A DNA stretch of 64,000 bases from Morganella psychrotolerans (GCF_001676155.1 NZ_LZEW01000001.1:620001-684000), one strand, 5' to 3'. Positions 28,800 through 38,763 are shown, counted from the first letter of the stretch. The notes: generated from the sequence alone by a model not told the origin. Numbers and translations are program-made.

Positions 28800-30368
28800 T
28801 TATTTGGTCACTCTGTCGTAATACACCATATCCGCATTCAGTCCCTGCTGATAGCCTTTCACATTATCGCGCAGAACAACCTGGTTTTGTCCCTGAGCCA
28901 TAAACACATACGGTGAACTGCGCTGTAATTCTTCCTGCATCGCGGCATACATCTGTGTGCGTTTGGCTTTATCAGGCTCTGCCACGGCTTTCAGTGTCAT
29001 TTCTGACAGCGCGGGAATATCCCAGCCGTTCAGCCATGCGACAGTACTGCTTTTGCCGTCATTAAAGGCAAATGCGCTGGCGTTTGAGTGTGCATCAAAA
29101 TAGTCCGGGATCCAGAAACGAACCGCCGCCTGATGTGAACGCGCCCGCACCCGTGAATACACCTGGCTGCCCGCCGCAGGCAGAAGCTCCACACGAATTC
29201 CGCCCTGTGCAAAGCTTGCCTGAAGTGATTGCGCGATAGTGATATACGGCGGTTTATTCTCTACATCAAGTGTGAAGTGAGCATCTTTAATACCGGCTTT
29301 TTCCAGAATGGCTTTTGCTTTGGCCGGATCAAATTTATACGGATTATTAGTCAGCGTGCCGGGTAAACCGACCGGCAGGAAGCTCTGATGAACAAAATAC
29401 TGACCTTTCAGTAAATCTTTGGTAATGCCTTCATAATCAACCAGATAACGTGCTGCTTCCCACAGCGCCGGGTTCTTCAGCAGCGGATTTGCACTGTTCC
29501 CGGTGTTGAACGCCAGATAATCCTGTTCGGCGGACGGAATATTTTCCACTCTGATACCGGCGGTATTTTTCAGTGCGGCAGTCTGGTCAGCCCCCAGTTC
29601 GCGGGCAATATCCGCATCTCCCTGCTGAATAAGCAGGCGGCGCGATGCCGGGTCCGGCACGTTTTTAATAATAATAGAGGCAATTTTAGCTTCACCGGTA
29701 GAAACATGCGGGTTAGCCGCCATCACAATAGCCTGATTCGGCTGATAAACTTTAAGAAAATAGGCACCGCTGCCGGCAGAATGCATTTTCAGCCAGGCGT
29801 TACCGAAATCATTATTTTTAATATTCGGTGTCACTAATTTTTCATCTACAACGGATGCAATCGGTGTGGATAATAAATTAAGTGCCACATCCGGGCTGAT
29901 ATCCGCACTCCATTTAATTTTAAGTGTCCGATCACCGGTTTTTTCAAATTGCTGTGCAATATTGTCTTTATTCCAGCCGAGGATATTGAGAATAAATGCC
30001 GGTGATTTATTCATCGTCACTGCGCGCTGATAAGAGAAAATAATATCTTCAGGTCGTACCGGGTTACCGGAAGCAAACTGTGCATTTTCTTTAATACGGA
30101 CAGTCAGCGTTTTATTCGCAGGATCCGCCTGCCAGTCTTCTAATAAGATGGCATCAAGCTGTGCCGGATTATCACGGTTGGGCTGAACAATGCGCTGATA
30201 TAAGCTCGGGACAGTCTGAATACTGGAAAGCTCATTACTTTCGGCGGGGTCAAGGCTGACAATATCATCCAGCCCCTGAACAACAATCAGCGTACCCGGT
30301 GGTGTTGCGGCGAATACGGAGGTTGAAAAGAGCAGAGCCAATGACACTGACAGTGTTGTTTTTCTCAT
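28800..30368 (-). CDS. Extracellular solute-binding protein, family 5 (peptide/nickel type)
   Basis: 522 residues with a Sec signal peptide (MRKTTLSVSLALLFSTSVFA, cleavage before ATPPG). The mature protein has the SBP_bac_5 layout, with SLDPAESNELSS at the N-terminus and a long two-lobe fold ending YQQGLNADMVYYDRV. It is the periplasmic receptor of the downstream permease and ATPase genes. AGGGGA precedes the ATG. The substrate is not evident: the short ATPases resemble Nik systems, but the receptor reads as the general peptide class. Sap, Dpp, Nik or opine-like uptake all remain possible. Confidence 0.9.
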   Translation of the reverse strand: MRKTTLSVSLALLFSTSVFAATPPGTLIVVQGLDDIVSLDPAESNELSSIQTVPSLYQRIVQPNRDNPAQLDAILLEDWQADPANKTLTVRIKENAQFASGNPVRPEDIIFSYQRAVTMNKSPAFILNILGWNKDNIAQQFEKTGDRTLKIKWSADISPDVALNLLSTPIASVVDEKLVTPNIKNNDFGNAWLKMHSAGSGAYFLKVYQPNQAIVMAANPHVSTGEAKIASIIIKNVPDPASRRLLIQQGDADIARELGADQTAALKNTAGIRVENIPSAEQDYLAFNTGNSANPLLKNPALWEAARYLVDYEGITKDLLKGQYFVHQSFLPVGLPGTLTNNPYKFDPAKAKAILEKAGIKDAHFTLDVENKPPYITIAQSLQASFAQGGIRVELLPAAGSQVYSRVRARSHQAAVRFWIPDYFDAHSNASAFAFNDGKSSTVAWLNGWDIPALSEMTLKAVAEPDKAKRTQMYAAMQEELQRSSPYVFMAQGQNQVVLRDNVKGYQQGLNADMVYYDRVTK

Positions 30369-31112
30369 GATGCGTCCCCTGAATGATGTTGGGTATCTGT
30401 TTTAATAATGACACGTTAGAAAAAAATAGCCGGGATTTGCAAAGTCTGTTACGGACTTGTTTATAACTATTCGTTATAGATATTGTTAATGATAGTCCTT
30501 CATTTCAATTCCGGTAGCCCGGAAGATAAAAACAGTTATAAAACACCATTGATATAACAACAGGTTATCAGTACATAAGAAATAATGATAAAAATACGGC
30601 GGTATTTTGGTAGTGAAAAGGAGCGGTACAGTTTATTTATTTTCGGGTATAACAGATAAGGTGCTCAAATAAACACCAGGGGCGAATTTTATGTCGGAGA
30701 GTATATTTTCATACATTAGTTCTTTGATTTTGAAACGGAAATTACTCTTTTACTCTTTTTATTTACAGTTGTATTTTAACTGATTGTTAATATTTAATTG
30801 GTTAAAACTGTGATGCATGTAGGTTTTTGCTCTGGTTAAATTGCTTTTTGTTAATTAAATGTTTATTTTTCTATTTGGGCGAAAGCGATTTCCCGTAGTG
30901 TGAGAGGAAATCATTATCCTTTTATTTTGCCGGTGCTTTTTCCGCTGATAAGCGCGTTTACAAACAAAAACAGTTACCGGGCTTAAAAATCACAGTCAGC
31001 GCTAAGAAAATGCCCGGTGAAATAAACAGAACCTATACTCAGTAATAACGCATTTGCGGTGCTTTAATCACGTTGTTTGTCTAATTGGTGTTATTCAGAC
31101 CGGGACGGAAAA
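30369..31112. other. Long intergenic region upstream of two divergent transporter operons
   Basis: About 740 AT-rich bases between the family-5 binding-protein gene and the first oppA. No supported open frame. It should hold both promoters, and the long untranslated stretch before oppA leaves room for regulatory sites. No clear riboswitch or repeat was recognised. Confidence 0.5.
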
Positions 31113-32744
31113 ATGAAAAAAAACGTTATTGCTGTTTCCCTCACCCCCGCGTTGTTGCTGAGCCTTTTTGCGTATCCTGCATCAGCGGCACAGGTGCCTG
31201 CCGGAACAAAACTGGCTGTAAAACAAGAGATTGTTATTAATAACGGCAGTGAACCTGTATCACTGGATCCGCATAAAGTGGAAGGTGTGCCGGAGTCCAA
31301 TATTATTCTTAACCTGCTGGAAGGTCTGGTTTCCACAGATGCGGACGGAAAAATAGTGCCGGGTGTGGCGCAGAGCTGGTCATCACCGGATAACCGGACC
31401 TGGACATTTATATTATATCCGGATGCAAAATGGAGTGACGGCTCGCCTGTCACCGCCAATGATTTTGTCTATAGCTGGCGGCGGCTGGTGGATCCGAAAA
31501 CCGCATCGCCTTACGGCAGTTATCTGCATTATGCCTACGTCGAAAACGTGGATGAGATCCTCAAAGGTACAAAATCACCGGATACACTCGGCGTGAAAGC
31601 ATTGGATGACCATACTTTGCAGGTGCAGCTGACACAACCGGTACCGTATTTTGTTGATATGCTCAGCCATACGGCACTGAAACCGGTGCCCAAGGGCGCG
31701 ATTGACCAGTTTGGTGATAAATGGACGGCTGTCGGAAAATTTACCGGCAATGGCGCATATACCTTGTCATCATGGAATGTGAACGAGCGCCTGGTGCTGA
31801 AACGCAATCCGAAATACCGCAATGATAAAGAAACAGTGATTGAGCAGGCGACCTTTTTGCCGTTGCAATCAGAAACCAGTGATATTAACCGGTACCGCGC
31901 CGGTGAGATTGATATTACTAACAGTGCCGTGCCGCCGGTCTTATTCAGTAAGCTGAAAAAAGATATCCCGGCAGAGGTTCATATTTCCCCTTACCTGTGT
32001 ACGTTTTATTACGAAATCAATAATTCAGCCACCTCATTTACCGATCCCCGTGTCCGGGAAGCCATCAAGCTGGGCATTGATCGCGATATTATTACCAATA
32101 AAATCATGGGGCAGGGGCAGATTCCTGCATACGGTTTTACGCCACATTATATTAACGGCGGAGACTTTATTACCCCGGACTGGGCATCCCAGACGCAGGC
32201 TCAGCGTAATGAAAAGGGACGAAAACTGCTGGAAGAAGCCGGTTTCAGTGAGAAAAGCCCGCTGACCTTCGAATTGCTCTATAACACGTCTGATCAGAAC
32301 AAACAGCAGGCGATTGCTGCCGCATCCATGTGGAATAAAAACCTCGGGGTGAATGTGGTGCTGAAAAACCAGGAATGGAAAACATCGAATCAAAATCGCC
32401 ACGAGGGTAACTATCAGGTCGCGCGGGCTACCTGGTGCGCGGATTACAATGAACCTTCTTCGTTTTTGAATATTTTCCTGTCAGACAGCAGTAATAACAC
32501 CAGTTTCTATCGTAATGCCACTTTTGACAGTGCAATGCAGCGCGCATTACTGGCAACCGATGAAAAAACGCGCCAATCCGCTTACCAGCAGGCAGAAATG
32601 CAGTTAGATCAGGACTCTGCATTGATCCCTGTCTATTATCGCGTGAGTGTGCGGTTGATAAAACCAGCAGTTGGCGGGTTTACCGGTAATGACCCGCTTG
32701 ATTATATGGATATTAAGCGCTTATATATGGTAGAAACGTATTAA
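31113..32744 (+). CDS. oppA: Oligopeptide-binding protein OppA, first of two tandem copies
   Basis: 543 residues from ATG 31113, with GGACGGA upstream; the open frame extends to 31077. The signal peptide is MKKNVIAVSLTPALLLSLFA...SAAQV. The mature protein has NNGSEPVSLDPHKVEGVPES and WCADYNEPSSFLNIFLS, OppA hallmarks. It is clearly homologous along its full length to the next gene (same signature blocks), which indicates tandem duplication. It would bind oligopeptides in the periplasm for OppBCDF. Divergence suggests a different peptide preference. Its leader lacks the CA-rich tract of the second copy. Confidence 0.95.
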   Translation: MKKNVIAVSLTPALLLSLFAYPASAAQVPAGTKLAVKQEIVINNGSEPVSLDPHKVEGVPESNIILNLLEGLVSTDADGKIVPGVAQSWSSPDNRTWTFILYPDAKWSDGSPVTANDFVYSWRRLVDPKTASPYGSYLHYAYVENVDEILKGTKSPDTLGVKALDDHTLQVQLTQPVPYFVDMLSHTALKPVPKGAIDQFGDKWTAVGKFTGNGAYTLSSWNVNERLVLKRNPKYRNDKETVIEQATFLPLQSETSDINRYRAGEIDITNSAVPPVLFSKLKKDIPAEVHISPYLCTFYYEINNSATSFTDPRVREAIKLGIDRDIITNKIMGQGQIPAYGFTPHYINGGDFITPDWASQTQAQRNEKGRKLLEEAGFSEKSPLTFELLYNTSDQNKQQAIAAASMWNKNLGVNVVLKNQEWKTSNQNRHEGNYQVARATWCADYNEPSSFLNIFLSDSSNNTSFYRNATFDSAMQRALLATDEKTRQSAYQQAEMQLDQDSALIPVYYRVSVRLIKPAVGGFTGNDPLDYMDIKRLYMVETY

Positions 32745-32814
32745 TAATAAAAATTTGCACGCTAATAAGTAGTGCGAAAACAATAAAGGCATGAGTAACA
32801 AAAATAAGTGCCTG

Positions 32815-32850
32815 AAAAACACGCAACAAACGCAAAACACATTCGTCAAT
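32815..32850 (+). promoter_or_regulatory. CA-rich leader of second oppA, candidate GcvB sRNA target
   Basis: AAAACACGCAACAAACGCAAAACAC lies directly upstream of the GGGGAG ribosome-binding site. GcvB represses oppA and dppA in Salmonella and E. coli by pairing a GU-rich segment with such CA-rich leaders. Pairing is inferred, and gcvB is not in this window. Confidence 0.45.
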
Positions 32851-32865
32851 GGGGAGTTATGTAAG

Positions 32866-34506
32866 ATGGTAAAGCTGACAAAGAAGAGTTTATTAACACT
32901 AAGTGTGATTAGTGCGCTGGGAATGGGATTGGGTGCTCAGGCGTTTGCGGCGGAGGTTCCGGCAGGGGTTCAGCTGGCTGAGAAGCAGGATCTGGTCCGT
33001 AATAACGGGTCTGAGCCGCAGTCGCTTGATCCGCATAAAGTGGAAGGGGTTCCGGAAGCCAATATTATCCGTGACCTGATGGAAGGGATCACACTTGAAG
33101 GCCCTGACGGTACTGTTTTACCGGGATCTGCGACATCCTGGGAAAATAAAGATTTTAAAGTCTGGACGTTTAAAATCCGTGAAGGCGCAAAATGGTCAAA
33201 CGGTGATCCTGTCACCGCACAGGACTTTGTTTACAGCTGGCGTCGTTTAGCTGATCCGAATACCGCGTCACCGTATGCGAGTTATTTACAGTATGCCCAT
33301 ATTGCGAATATCGATGATGTTATTGCCGGGAAAAAGAAACCGGAAGAGCTCGGTATTAAAGCGCTGGATGATAAAACATTAGAAATTACCCTGACAGAAG
33401 AAGTGCCGTATATTCCGAAACTGCTGGCGCATAACTCTATGTCACCGGTGCATCCGGCTTCTGTCGAAAAGTTTGGTGATAAATGGACGCAGCCGGGAAA
33501 TTATGTCAGTAACGGCGCGTACAAACTGAAAAACTGGGTAGTAAATGAAAAAATCGAGCTGGAGCGTAACCCGAATTATTGGGATAACCAAAAAACCGTT
33601 ATTAATAATATCCGCTTCCTGCCTATTTCCTCAGAAGTCACTGATGTAAACCGCTACCGCAGCGGTGAAATCGACATGACGTATAATAACCTGCCGATTG
33701 AACTGTTCCAGAAACTGAAAAAAGAGATCCCGGACGAACTGCGTATTTCGCCGTATATGTGTACCTATTACTATGAAATCAATAATGAAAAAGCGCCGTT
33801 TAATAATCCGAAAGTCCGTGAGGCTCTGAAACTCGGTTTAGACCGCGATATCATGGTTAATAAAGTGAAAGCGCAGGGTGATACCCCGGCTTATGGCTTC
33901 ACTCCACCGTTTACCGATGGTATGTCTGCGAAAGAGCCGGAGTGGTTCTCCGGAATGACTCAGGCACAGCGTAATGAAAAAGCACGGAAACTGCTGGAAG
34001 AAGCGGGCTACACCAAAGATAAACCGCTGAAATTCAATCTGCTGTATAACACGTCTGATCTGCACAAAAAAATGGCGATTGCCGCCGCATCTATCTGGAA
34101 GAAAAACATCGGTGTTGATGTGCAGCTGGAAAACCAGGAATGGAAAACATTCCTCGATACCCGCCATCAGGGCACGTATGATATTGCCCGCGCCGGCTGG
34201 TGTGCAGATTACAACGAGCCTTCATCTTTCCTGAATATGATGCTCTCCTACAGCAGCAGTAATACCCCGCATTATAAAAATACAGATTTTGATAAGCTGA
34301 TGAAACAGTCTCTTCAGGTGAAAACTGATGAAGAGCGGGCAAAAATCTACCAGCAGGCTGAAACAGTGCTGGATAACGATTCCGCCATTGTGCCTGTCTA
34401 TTACTATGTCAGTACCCGTTTAGTGAAACCGTACGTGGGGGGATACAGCGGAAAAGATCCGTTAGATCACCTTCATACAAAAGATCTTTATCTGATGAAA
34501 AAATAA
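32866..34506 (+). CDS. oppA: Oligopeptide-binding protein OppA, second copy
   Basis: 546 residues from ATG 32866, with GGGGAG 9 bases upstream; the open frame begins at 32791. The signal peptide is MVKLTKKSLLTLSVISALGM...AFAAEV. NNGSEPQSLDPHKVEGVPEA, YSWRRLADPNTASPYASYL and RAGWCADYNEPSSFLNMML are family blocks, close to canonical enterobacterial OppA. It lies next to oppB, so it is probably the ancestral copy. A stem-loop separates it from oppB, as in Salmonella, and likely protects the abundant oppA message. Confidence 0.96.
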   Translation: MVKLTKKSLLTLSVISALGMGLGAQAFAAEVPAGVQLAEKQDLVRNNGSEPQSLDPHKVEGVPEANIIRDLMEGITLEGPDGTVLPGSATSWENKDFKVWTFKIREGAKWSNGDPVTAQDFVYSWRRLADPNTASPYASYLQYAHIANIDDVIAGKKKPEELGIKALDDKTLEITLTEEVPYIPKLLAHNSMSPVHPASVEKFGDKWTQPGNYVSNGAYKLKNWVVNEKIELERNPNYWDNQKTVINNIRFLPISSEVTDVNRYRSGEIDMTYNNLPIELFQKLKKEIPDELRISPYMCTYYYEINNEKAPFNNPKVREALKLGLDRDIMVNKVKAQGDTPAYGFTPPFTDGMSAKEPEWFSGMTQAQRNEKARKLLEEAGYTKDKPLKFNLLYNTSDLHKKMAIAAASIWKKNIGVDVQLENQEWKTFLDTRHQGTYDIARAGWCADYNEPSSFLNMMLSYSSSNTPHYKNTDFDKLMKQSLQVKTDEERAKIYQQAETVLDNDSAIVPVYYYVSTRLVKPYVGGYSGKDPLDHLHTKDLYLMKK

Positions 34507-34517
34507 TAAAGACGGTT

Positions 34518-34539
34518 GGCAGCCTCCCCGGAGGCTGCC
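34518..34539 (+). other. oppA-oppB intercistronic stem-loop
   Basis: GGCAGCCTCC-CC-GGAGGCTGCC stem without a following T-tract, 11 bases after the oppA stop. It fits an mRNA-stabilising or partial-termination structure that keeps oppA expression above oppBCDF. Confidence 0.65.
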
Positions 34540-34544
34540 TGTGT

Positions 34545-34629
34545 ATACCCGACGTCATTCAGGATGCAGGCAGGCGGTAACTAACTGAGCGAAGCCAACG
34601 AACCTGCGGTTTGAATGAATAAGGGTTAT
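34545..34629. repeat. Family-1 intergenic repeat, 85-bp form, in oppA-oppB gap
   Basis: Starts ATACCCGACGTCATTCAGGATGCAGG and ends TTTGAATGAATAAGGGTTAT. It is the reverse orientation of the full copies, with about 40 interior bases missing. Confidence 0.75.
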
Positions 34630-34664
34630 GTACCCCGGGAGCGGGTACTGTATAGGAACGGGCA

Positions 34665-35585
34665 ATGTTTAAGTTTATTCTTCGCCGTATACTCGAGGCG
34701 ATCCCGACACTATTTGTGTTGATTACTATCTCTTTCTTTATGATGCGTCTGGCGCCGGGCAGTCCTTTTACCGGTGAGCGCAAATTACCACCGGAAGTGA
34801 TGGCCAATATTGAAGCCAAATATCATCTGAATGATCCCATCCATGTTCAGTATTTCGACTATTTAGTCCAGTTGTCGAAAGGGGATTTCGGACCCTCATT
34901 CAAATATAAAGATTACTCTGTGAATGATTTAGTGGCGACAGCATTTCCGGTCTCCGCCAAACTTGGCATAGCGGCGTTTGTGCTCGCATTGATCGCGGGG
35001 GTGAGCGCAGGGGTTATTGCCGCACTGAATCAAAATACCCGGTGGGATTATACGGTTATGGGGGTTGCCATGACCGGGGTTGTTATCCCGAGCTTTGTGG
35101 TGGCGCCACTGCTGGTTCTTGTTTTTGCTATCCACCTGCACTGGCTGCCGGGCGGCGGCTGGAACGGGGGGCAACTGAGTAACATTATCCTGCCGATGGT
35201 CGCACTTTCACTGGCTTATATTGCCAGTATCTCCCGTATTATGCGCAGTTCAATGATTGAAGTGATGCACTCCAACTTTATCCGCACTGCGCGGGCAAAA
35301 GGGCTGCCGATGCGTAAAATCGTCTGGCGGCATGCGCTGCGTCCGGCGCTGTTACCGGTTGTTTCTTTTATGGGACCGGCGTTTGTGGGGATTATTACCG
35401 GCTCGATGGTCATTGAGACGATTTTCGGTTTACCGGGCGTCGGGCAGTTATTTGTGAATGGCGCGCTTAACCGCGATTACTCACTGGTACTGAGCCTGAC
35501 TATCCTTGTAGGGGCGCTGACTATCGCCTTTAACTGTATCGTTGATGTGCTGTATGCCGTTATCGATCCGAAAATCCGCTATTAA
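34665..35585 (+). CDS. oppB: Oligopeptide ABC transporter permease OppB
   Basis: 306 residues, the same length as E. coli OppB. It starts MFKFILRRILEAIPTLFVLI with the first membrane span. It has the EAA loop FIRTARAKGLPMRKIVWRHALRPALLP. With OppC it forms the inner-membrane channel. GGAACGGG lies before the ATG. It is separated from oppA by a stem-loop and a palindromic repeat. Confidence 0.97.
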   Translation: MFKFILRRILEAIPTLFVLITISFFMMRLAPGSPFTGERKLPPEVMANIEAKYHLNDPIHVQYFDYLVQLSKGDFGPSFKYKDYSVNDLVATAFPVSAKLGIAAFVLALIAGVSAGVIAALNQNTRWDYTVMGVAMTGVVIPSFVVAPLLVLVFAIHLHWLPGGGWNGGQLSNIILPMVALSLAYIASISRIMRSSMIEVMHSNFIRTARAKGLPMRKIVWRHALRPALLPVVSFMGPAFVGIITGSMVIETIFGLPGVGQLFVNGALNRDYSLVLSLTILVGALTIAFNCIVDVLYAVIDPKIRY

Positions 35586-35599
35586 CTCAGGAGCACGCT

Positions 35600-36508
35600 A
35601 TGTTACCGAATGAAAAAAAATGCGACGCTCTGGCGAATTTTGCGGAGCAGCAAAATGTTGAAGGGCGCAGTTTATGGGCGGATGCCCGTCGTCGTTTTAT
35701 ACACAATAAAGCGGCGATCACCAGCCTGTGTCTCCTGTCTTTAATTACACTGTTTGTTATTTTTGCGCCGGTGTTATCGGATTTTGCTTACGATGATACA
35801 GACTGGGAAATGATGTCTGCGTCACCGGACAGCGAAACCGGGCACTATTTCGGCACGGACTCCTCCGGGCGTGACCTGCTGGTGCGTGTGGCAATCGGCG
35901 GGCGTATTTCGCTGATGGTCGGTCTGGCGGCAGCGCTGGTGGCGGTGCTGGTGGGAACACTCTACGGCGCAATGTCCGGATATGTCGGCGGTAAAACAGA
36001 CTCCGTGATGATGCGCGTACTGGAAATTCTCAACTCCTTCCCGTTTATGTTTTTTGTTATCTTACTCGTCACCTTCTTCGGGCAGAATATCTTCCTGATC
36101 TTTGTGGCCATCGGGATGGTGTCCTGGCTGGATATGGCGCGTATTGTGCGCGGACAAACCCTCAGCCTGAAGAGCAAAGAGTTTATTGAAGCCGCGAAAG
36201 TCTGTGGTGTGCCGACCCGCAATATTATTCTGCGCCATATAGTGCCGAATGTGCTGGGTGTGGTGGTGGTGTATGCCTCACTGCTGGTGCCGAGCATGAT
36301 CCTGTTTGAATCCTTCCTCAGTTTCCTGGGGCTGGGAACACAGGAGCCGTTAAGCAGCTGGGGTGCATTGCTTAATGATGGCGCAAACTCCATGGAAGTA
36401 TCGCCCTGGTTACTGATGTTCCCGGCAGCATTCCTGGTGGTGACTCTGTTTTGTTTTAACTTTATCGGCGATGGGTTGCGTGATGCCCTTGACCCGAAAG
36501 ATCGCTGA
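35600..36508 (+). CDS. oppC: Oligopeptide ABC transporter permease OppC
   Basis: 302 residues (E. coli 302). An N-terminal cytoplasmic stretch precedes the first span (ITSLCLLSLITLFVIFAPVL). HYFGTDSSGRDLLVRVAIGGRIS is the OppC/DppC signature, and the EAA loop is FIEAAKVCGVPTRNIILRHIVPN. It lies 14 bases after oppB and 11 before oppD, with AGGAG upstream. Confidence 0.97.
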   Translation: MLPNEKKCDALANFAEQQNVEGRSLWADARRRFIHNKAAITSLCLLSLITLFVIFAPVLSDFAYDDTDWEMMSASPDSETGHYFGTDSSGRDLLVRVAIGGRISLMVGLAAALVAVLVGTLYGAMSGYVGGKTDSVMMRVLEILNSFPFMFFVILLVTFFGQNIFLIFVAIGMVSWLDMARIVRGQTLSLKSKEFIEAAKVCGVPTRNIILRHIVPNVLGVVVVYASLLVPSMILFESFLSFLGLGTQEPLSSWGALLNDGANSMEVSPWLLMFPAAFLVVTLFCFNFIGDGLRDALDPKDR

Positions 36509-36519
36509 GGAGGCCGCCA

Positions 36520-37497
36520 ATGACTCAGTTATTACAGGTAAAAGACCTGAATGTGGCGTTTAAAACGCCGGACGGTGATGTTACGGCTGTCAATAAACTC
36601 AATTTTTCATTATCGGCAGGTGAAACACTCGGCATTGTCGGCGAGTCCGGCTCCGGAAAATCACAAACTGCGTTTGCACTGATGGGGCTATTAGCCCGTA
36701 ACGGCGTGGTCAGCGGCTCTGCCATGTTTAATGGTCGTGAAATTCTCAATCTGAAAGAGAAAGCCTTAAATAAAATGCGCGCGGAAGAGATTTCCATGAT
36801 CTTCCAGGACCCGATGACATCGCTTAACCCGTATATGAAAGTGAGCCATCAGCTCACAGAAGTACTGATGCTGCATAAAGGGCTGAGCAAACATGATGCC
36901 TTTGAAGAATCAGTGCGGATGCTGGACGCGGTAAAAATGCCGGAAGCCCGTCAGCGTATGAATATGTATCCCCATGAGTTTTCCGGCGGAATGCGCCAGC
37001 GCGTGATGATCGCGATGGCACTGTTATGTAAGCCGAAACTGCTTATTGCTGATGAACCGACCACGGCGCTGGATGTGACTGTTCAGGCGCAGATTATGAC
37101 GCTGCTCAATGAACTGAAACATGAATTCAACACAGCAATTATTATGATCACCCATGATTTGGGGGTTGTCGCGGGAATTTGTGACAAAGTGCTGGTGATG
37201 TATGCCGGGCGTACCATGGAATACGGCACCGCGCGCGATGTATTTTATCAGCCGGTGCATCCGTATTCTATCGGGTTGCTTAAAGCGGTTCCGCGTCTTG
37301 ATGGTCCTGAAGATAGTGTACTTGCCACTATCCCCGGAAATCCGCCTAACCTGCTGCGTCTGCCGGCAGGCTGTCCGTTCCGCCCGCGTTGTCAGTATGC
37401 GATGGAGCAGTGTGCTCAGCAGGAGCCGCCATTAAATGCATTTGCTCAGGGCCGTTTGCGTGCCTGCTTTAAAACAGTTGAGGAGCTGGCATCATGA
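36520..37497 (+). CDS. oppD: Oligopeptide ABC transporter ATPase OppD
   Basis: 325 residues. Walker A is GESGSGKSQ, the Q-loop [11 protein letters not shown], the signature [12 protein letters not shown] and Walker [11 protein letters not shown]. The C-terminal oligopeptide-ATPase extension has the [14 protein letters not shown] cysteine motif, which binds a 4Fe-4S cluster in relatives. GGAGG lies upstream. It overlaps oppF by four bases (ATGA). Confidence 0.97.
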   Translation: MTQLLQVKDLNVAFKTPDGDVTAVNKLNFSLSAGETLGIVGESGSGKSQTAFALMGLLARNGVVSGSAMFNGREILNLKEKALNKMRAEEISMIFQDPMTSLNPYMKVSHQLTEVLMLHKGLSKHDAFEESVRMLDAVKMPEARQRMNMYPHEFSGGMRQRVMIAMALLCKPKLLIADEPTTALDVTVQAQIMTLLNELKHEFNTAIIMITHDLGVVAGICDKVLVMYAGRTMEYGTARDVFYQPVHPYSIGLLKAVPRLDGPEDSVLATIPGNPPNLLRLPAGCPFRPRCQYAMEQCAQQEPPLNAFAQGRLRACFKTVEELAS

Positions 37498-38492
37498 CGA
37501 ATCCTGAACGTCCTGTTCTGCTGGAAATTGAAGATTTAAAAGTCCATTTTTCTGTCAGAGATAACAAACAGTGGTTCTGGCAACCGGCAAAAAGCCTGAA
37601 AGCCGTTGATGGTGTTACTGTCCGTTTGTATGAGGGCGAAACTCTCGGCGTTGTCGGCGAATCCGGCTGTGGAAAATCAACCTTTGCACGGGCGATTATC
37701 GGGCTGGTTAAAGCGACAGAAGGGCGCGTAACCTGGCTTGGTAAAGATCTGAACGGCATGAGTGAAAAGGACTGGCATAACATCCGCAATGATATTCAGA
37801 TGATTTTCCAGGACCCGCTGGCATCACTGAATCCACGTATGACTATCGGCGATATTATTGCCGAGCCGCTGCGCACCTATCATCCGCGCATGAAAAAATC
37901 AGAGGTCACGGAAAAAGTGAGAGCGATGATGATGAAAGTCGGGCTGCTGCCTAACCTCGTCAATCGTTATCCGCATGAATTTTCCGGTGGTCAGTGTCAG
38001 CGTATCGGAATTGCCCGCGCCTTAATCCTGGAGCCGAAACTGGTTATCTGTGATGAACCGGTATCTGCACTGGATGTCTCGATTCAGGCACAGGTGGTTA
38101 ATCTGCTCAAAGAATTACAGCGGGAAATGGGGCTGTCGCTTATTTTTATCGCCCACGACCTTGCGGTGGTAAAACACATTTCTGACCGCGTTCTGGTGAT
38201 GTATCTCGGACACGCAGTGGAGCTTGGCACGTATGATGAGGTTTATCATAATCCGCTGCATCCTTACACCAAAGCACTGATGTCTGCGGTACCGGTGCCA
38301 GATCCGGACAGAGAACAGAATAAAGTTATTCAGTTACTGGAAGGTGAACTGCCGTCACCGATTAACCCGCCGACAGGCTGTGTTTTCCGCACGCGCTGCC
38401 CGCTGGCAGACAGTGAATGTGCGCGCACGCGTCCGTTACTGGAAGGCAGTTTCAGGCATGCGGTTTCATGCCTGAAAGTCGATCCGCTGTAA
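37494..38492 (+). CDS. oppF: Oligopeptide ABC transporter ATPase OppF
   Basis: 332 residues (E. coli 334). Walker A is GESGCGKST, the Q-loop IFQDPLASLNP, the signature FSGGQCQRIGIA, with a Cys where Arg is usual as in other enterobacterial OppF, and Walker B VICDEPVSALD. The C-terminal extension has GCVFRTRCPLADSEC. Last gene of the opp operon, followed by a strong terminator. Confidence 0.97.
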   Translation: MTNPERPVLLEIEDLKVHFSVRDNKQWFWQPAKSLKAVDGVTVRLYEGETLGVVGESGCGKSTFARAIIGLVKATEGRVTWLGKDLNGMSEKDWHNIRNDIQMIFQDPLASLNPRMTIGDIIAEPLRTYHPRMKKSEVTEKVRAMMMKVGLLPNLVNRYPHEFSGGQCQRIGIARALILEPKLVICDEPVSALDVSIQAQVVNLLKELQREMGLSLIFIAHDLAVVKHISDRVLVMYLGHAVELGTYDEVYHNPLHPYTKALMSAVPVPDPDREQNKVIQLLEGELPSPINPPTGCVFRTRCPLADSECARTRPLLEGSFRHAVSCLKVDPL

Positions 38493-38518
38493 ATTTAAGT
38501 TCTGTCTTATCTGCGACG

Positions 38519-38546
38519 AAGCGCTCATTTTGAGCGCTTTTTTTTC
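38519..38546 (+). terminator. opp operon terminator
   Basis: AAGCGCTC-ATTT-TGAGCGCTT stem followed by a T-tract, 27 bases after the oppF stop. Confidence 0.85.
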
Positions 38547-38717
38547 ATTCGGTAACATCTCTTTTTCCGCGCCCGCAGCAACCTCTCTGATGCATAAAAA
38601 ACGGCCATTGAGGCAGATACTGGTTTCCGTTATTAACTACAGGCCGGTATATATCCTTATTCATTTAAAACATACGCCGGTACGGAAATTTCCCGGATAA
38701 CCGGGACAATATTAATT

Positions 38718-38749
38718 GTTGACGAATGTCAACGTACTGGCTACAGTAC
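38718..38749 (+). promoter_or_regulatory. Promoter with two palindromes ahead of a two-gene module
   Basis: GTTGAC-GAAT-GTCAAC (38718-38733) abuts GTACT-GGCTAC-AGTAC (38734-38749). TTGACG (38719-38724) and TACAGT (38742-38747) make a -35/-10 pair at 17-base spacing, so both palindromes lie on the promoter. This is the layout of an autorepressed operon, and the HTH protein encoded downstream is the obvious candidate repressor. Confidence 0.55.
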
Positions 38750-38763
38750 AGGTATCAGCGGAA

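Noticed and set aside
32744-32866. Terminator between the two oppA genes
   Set aside because: A weak hairpin (TTTGCAC/GTGCGAA) is visible but without a T-tract; read-through is likely.
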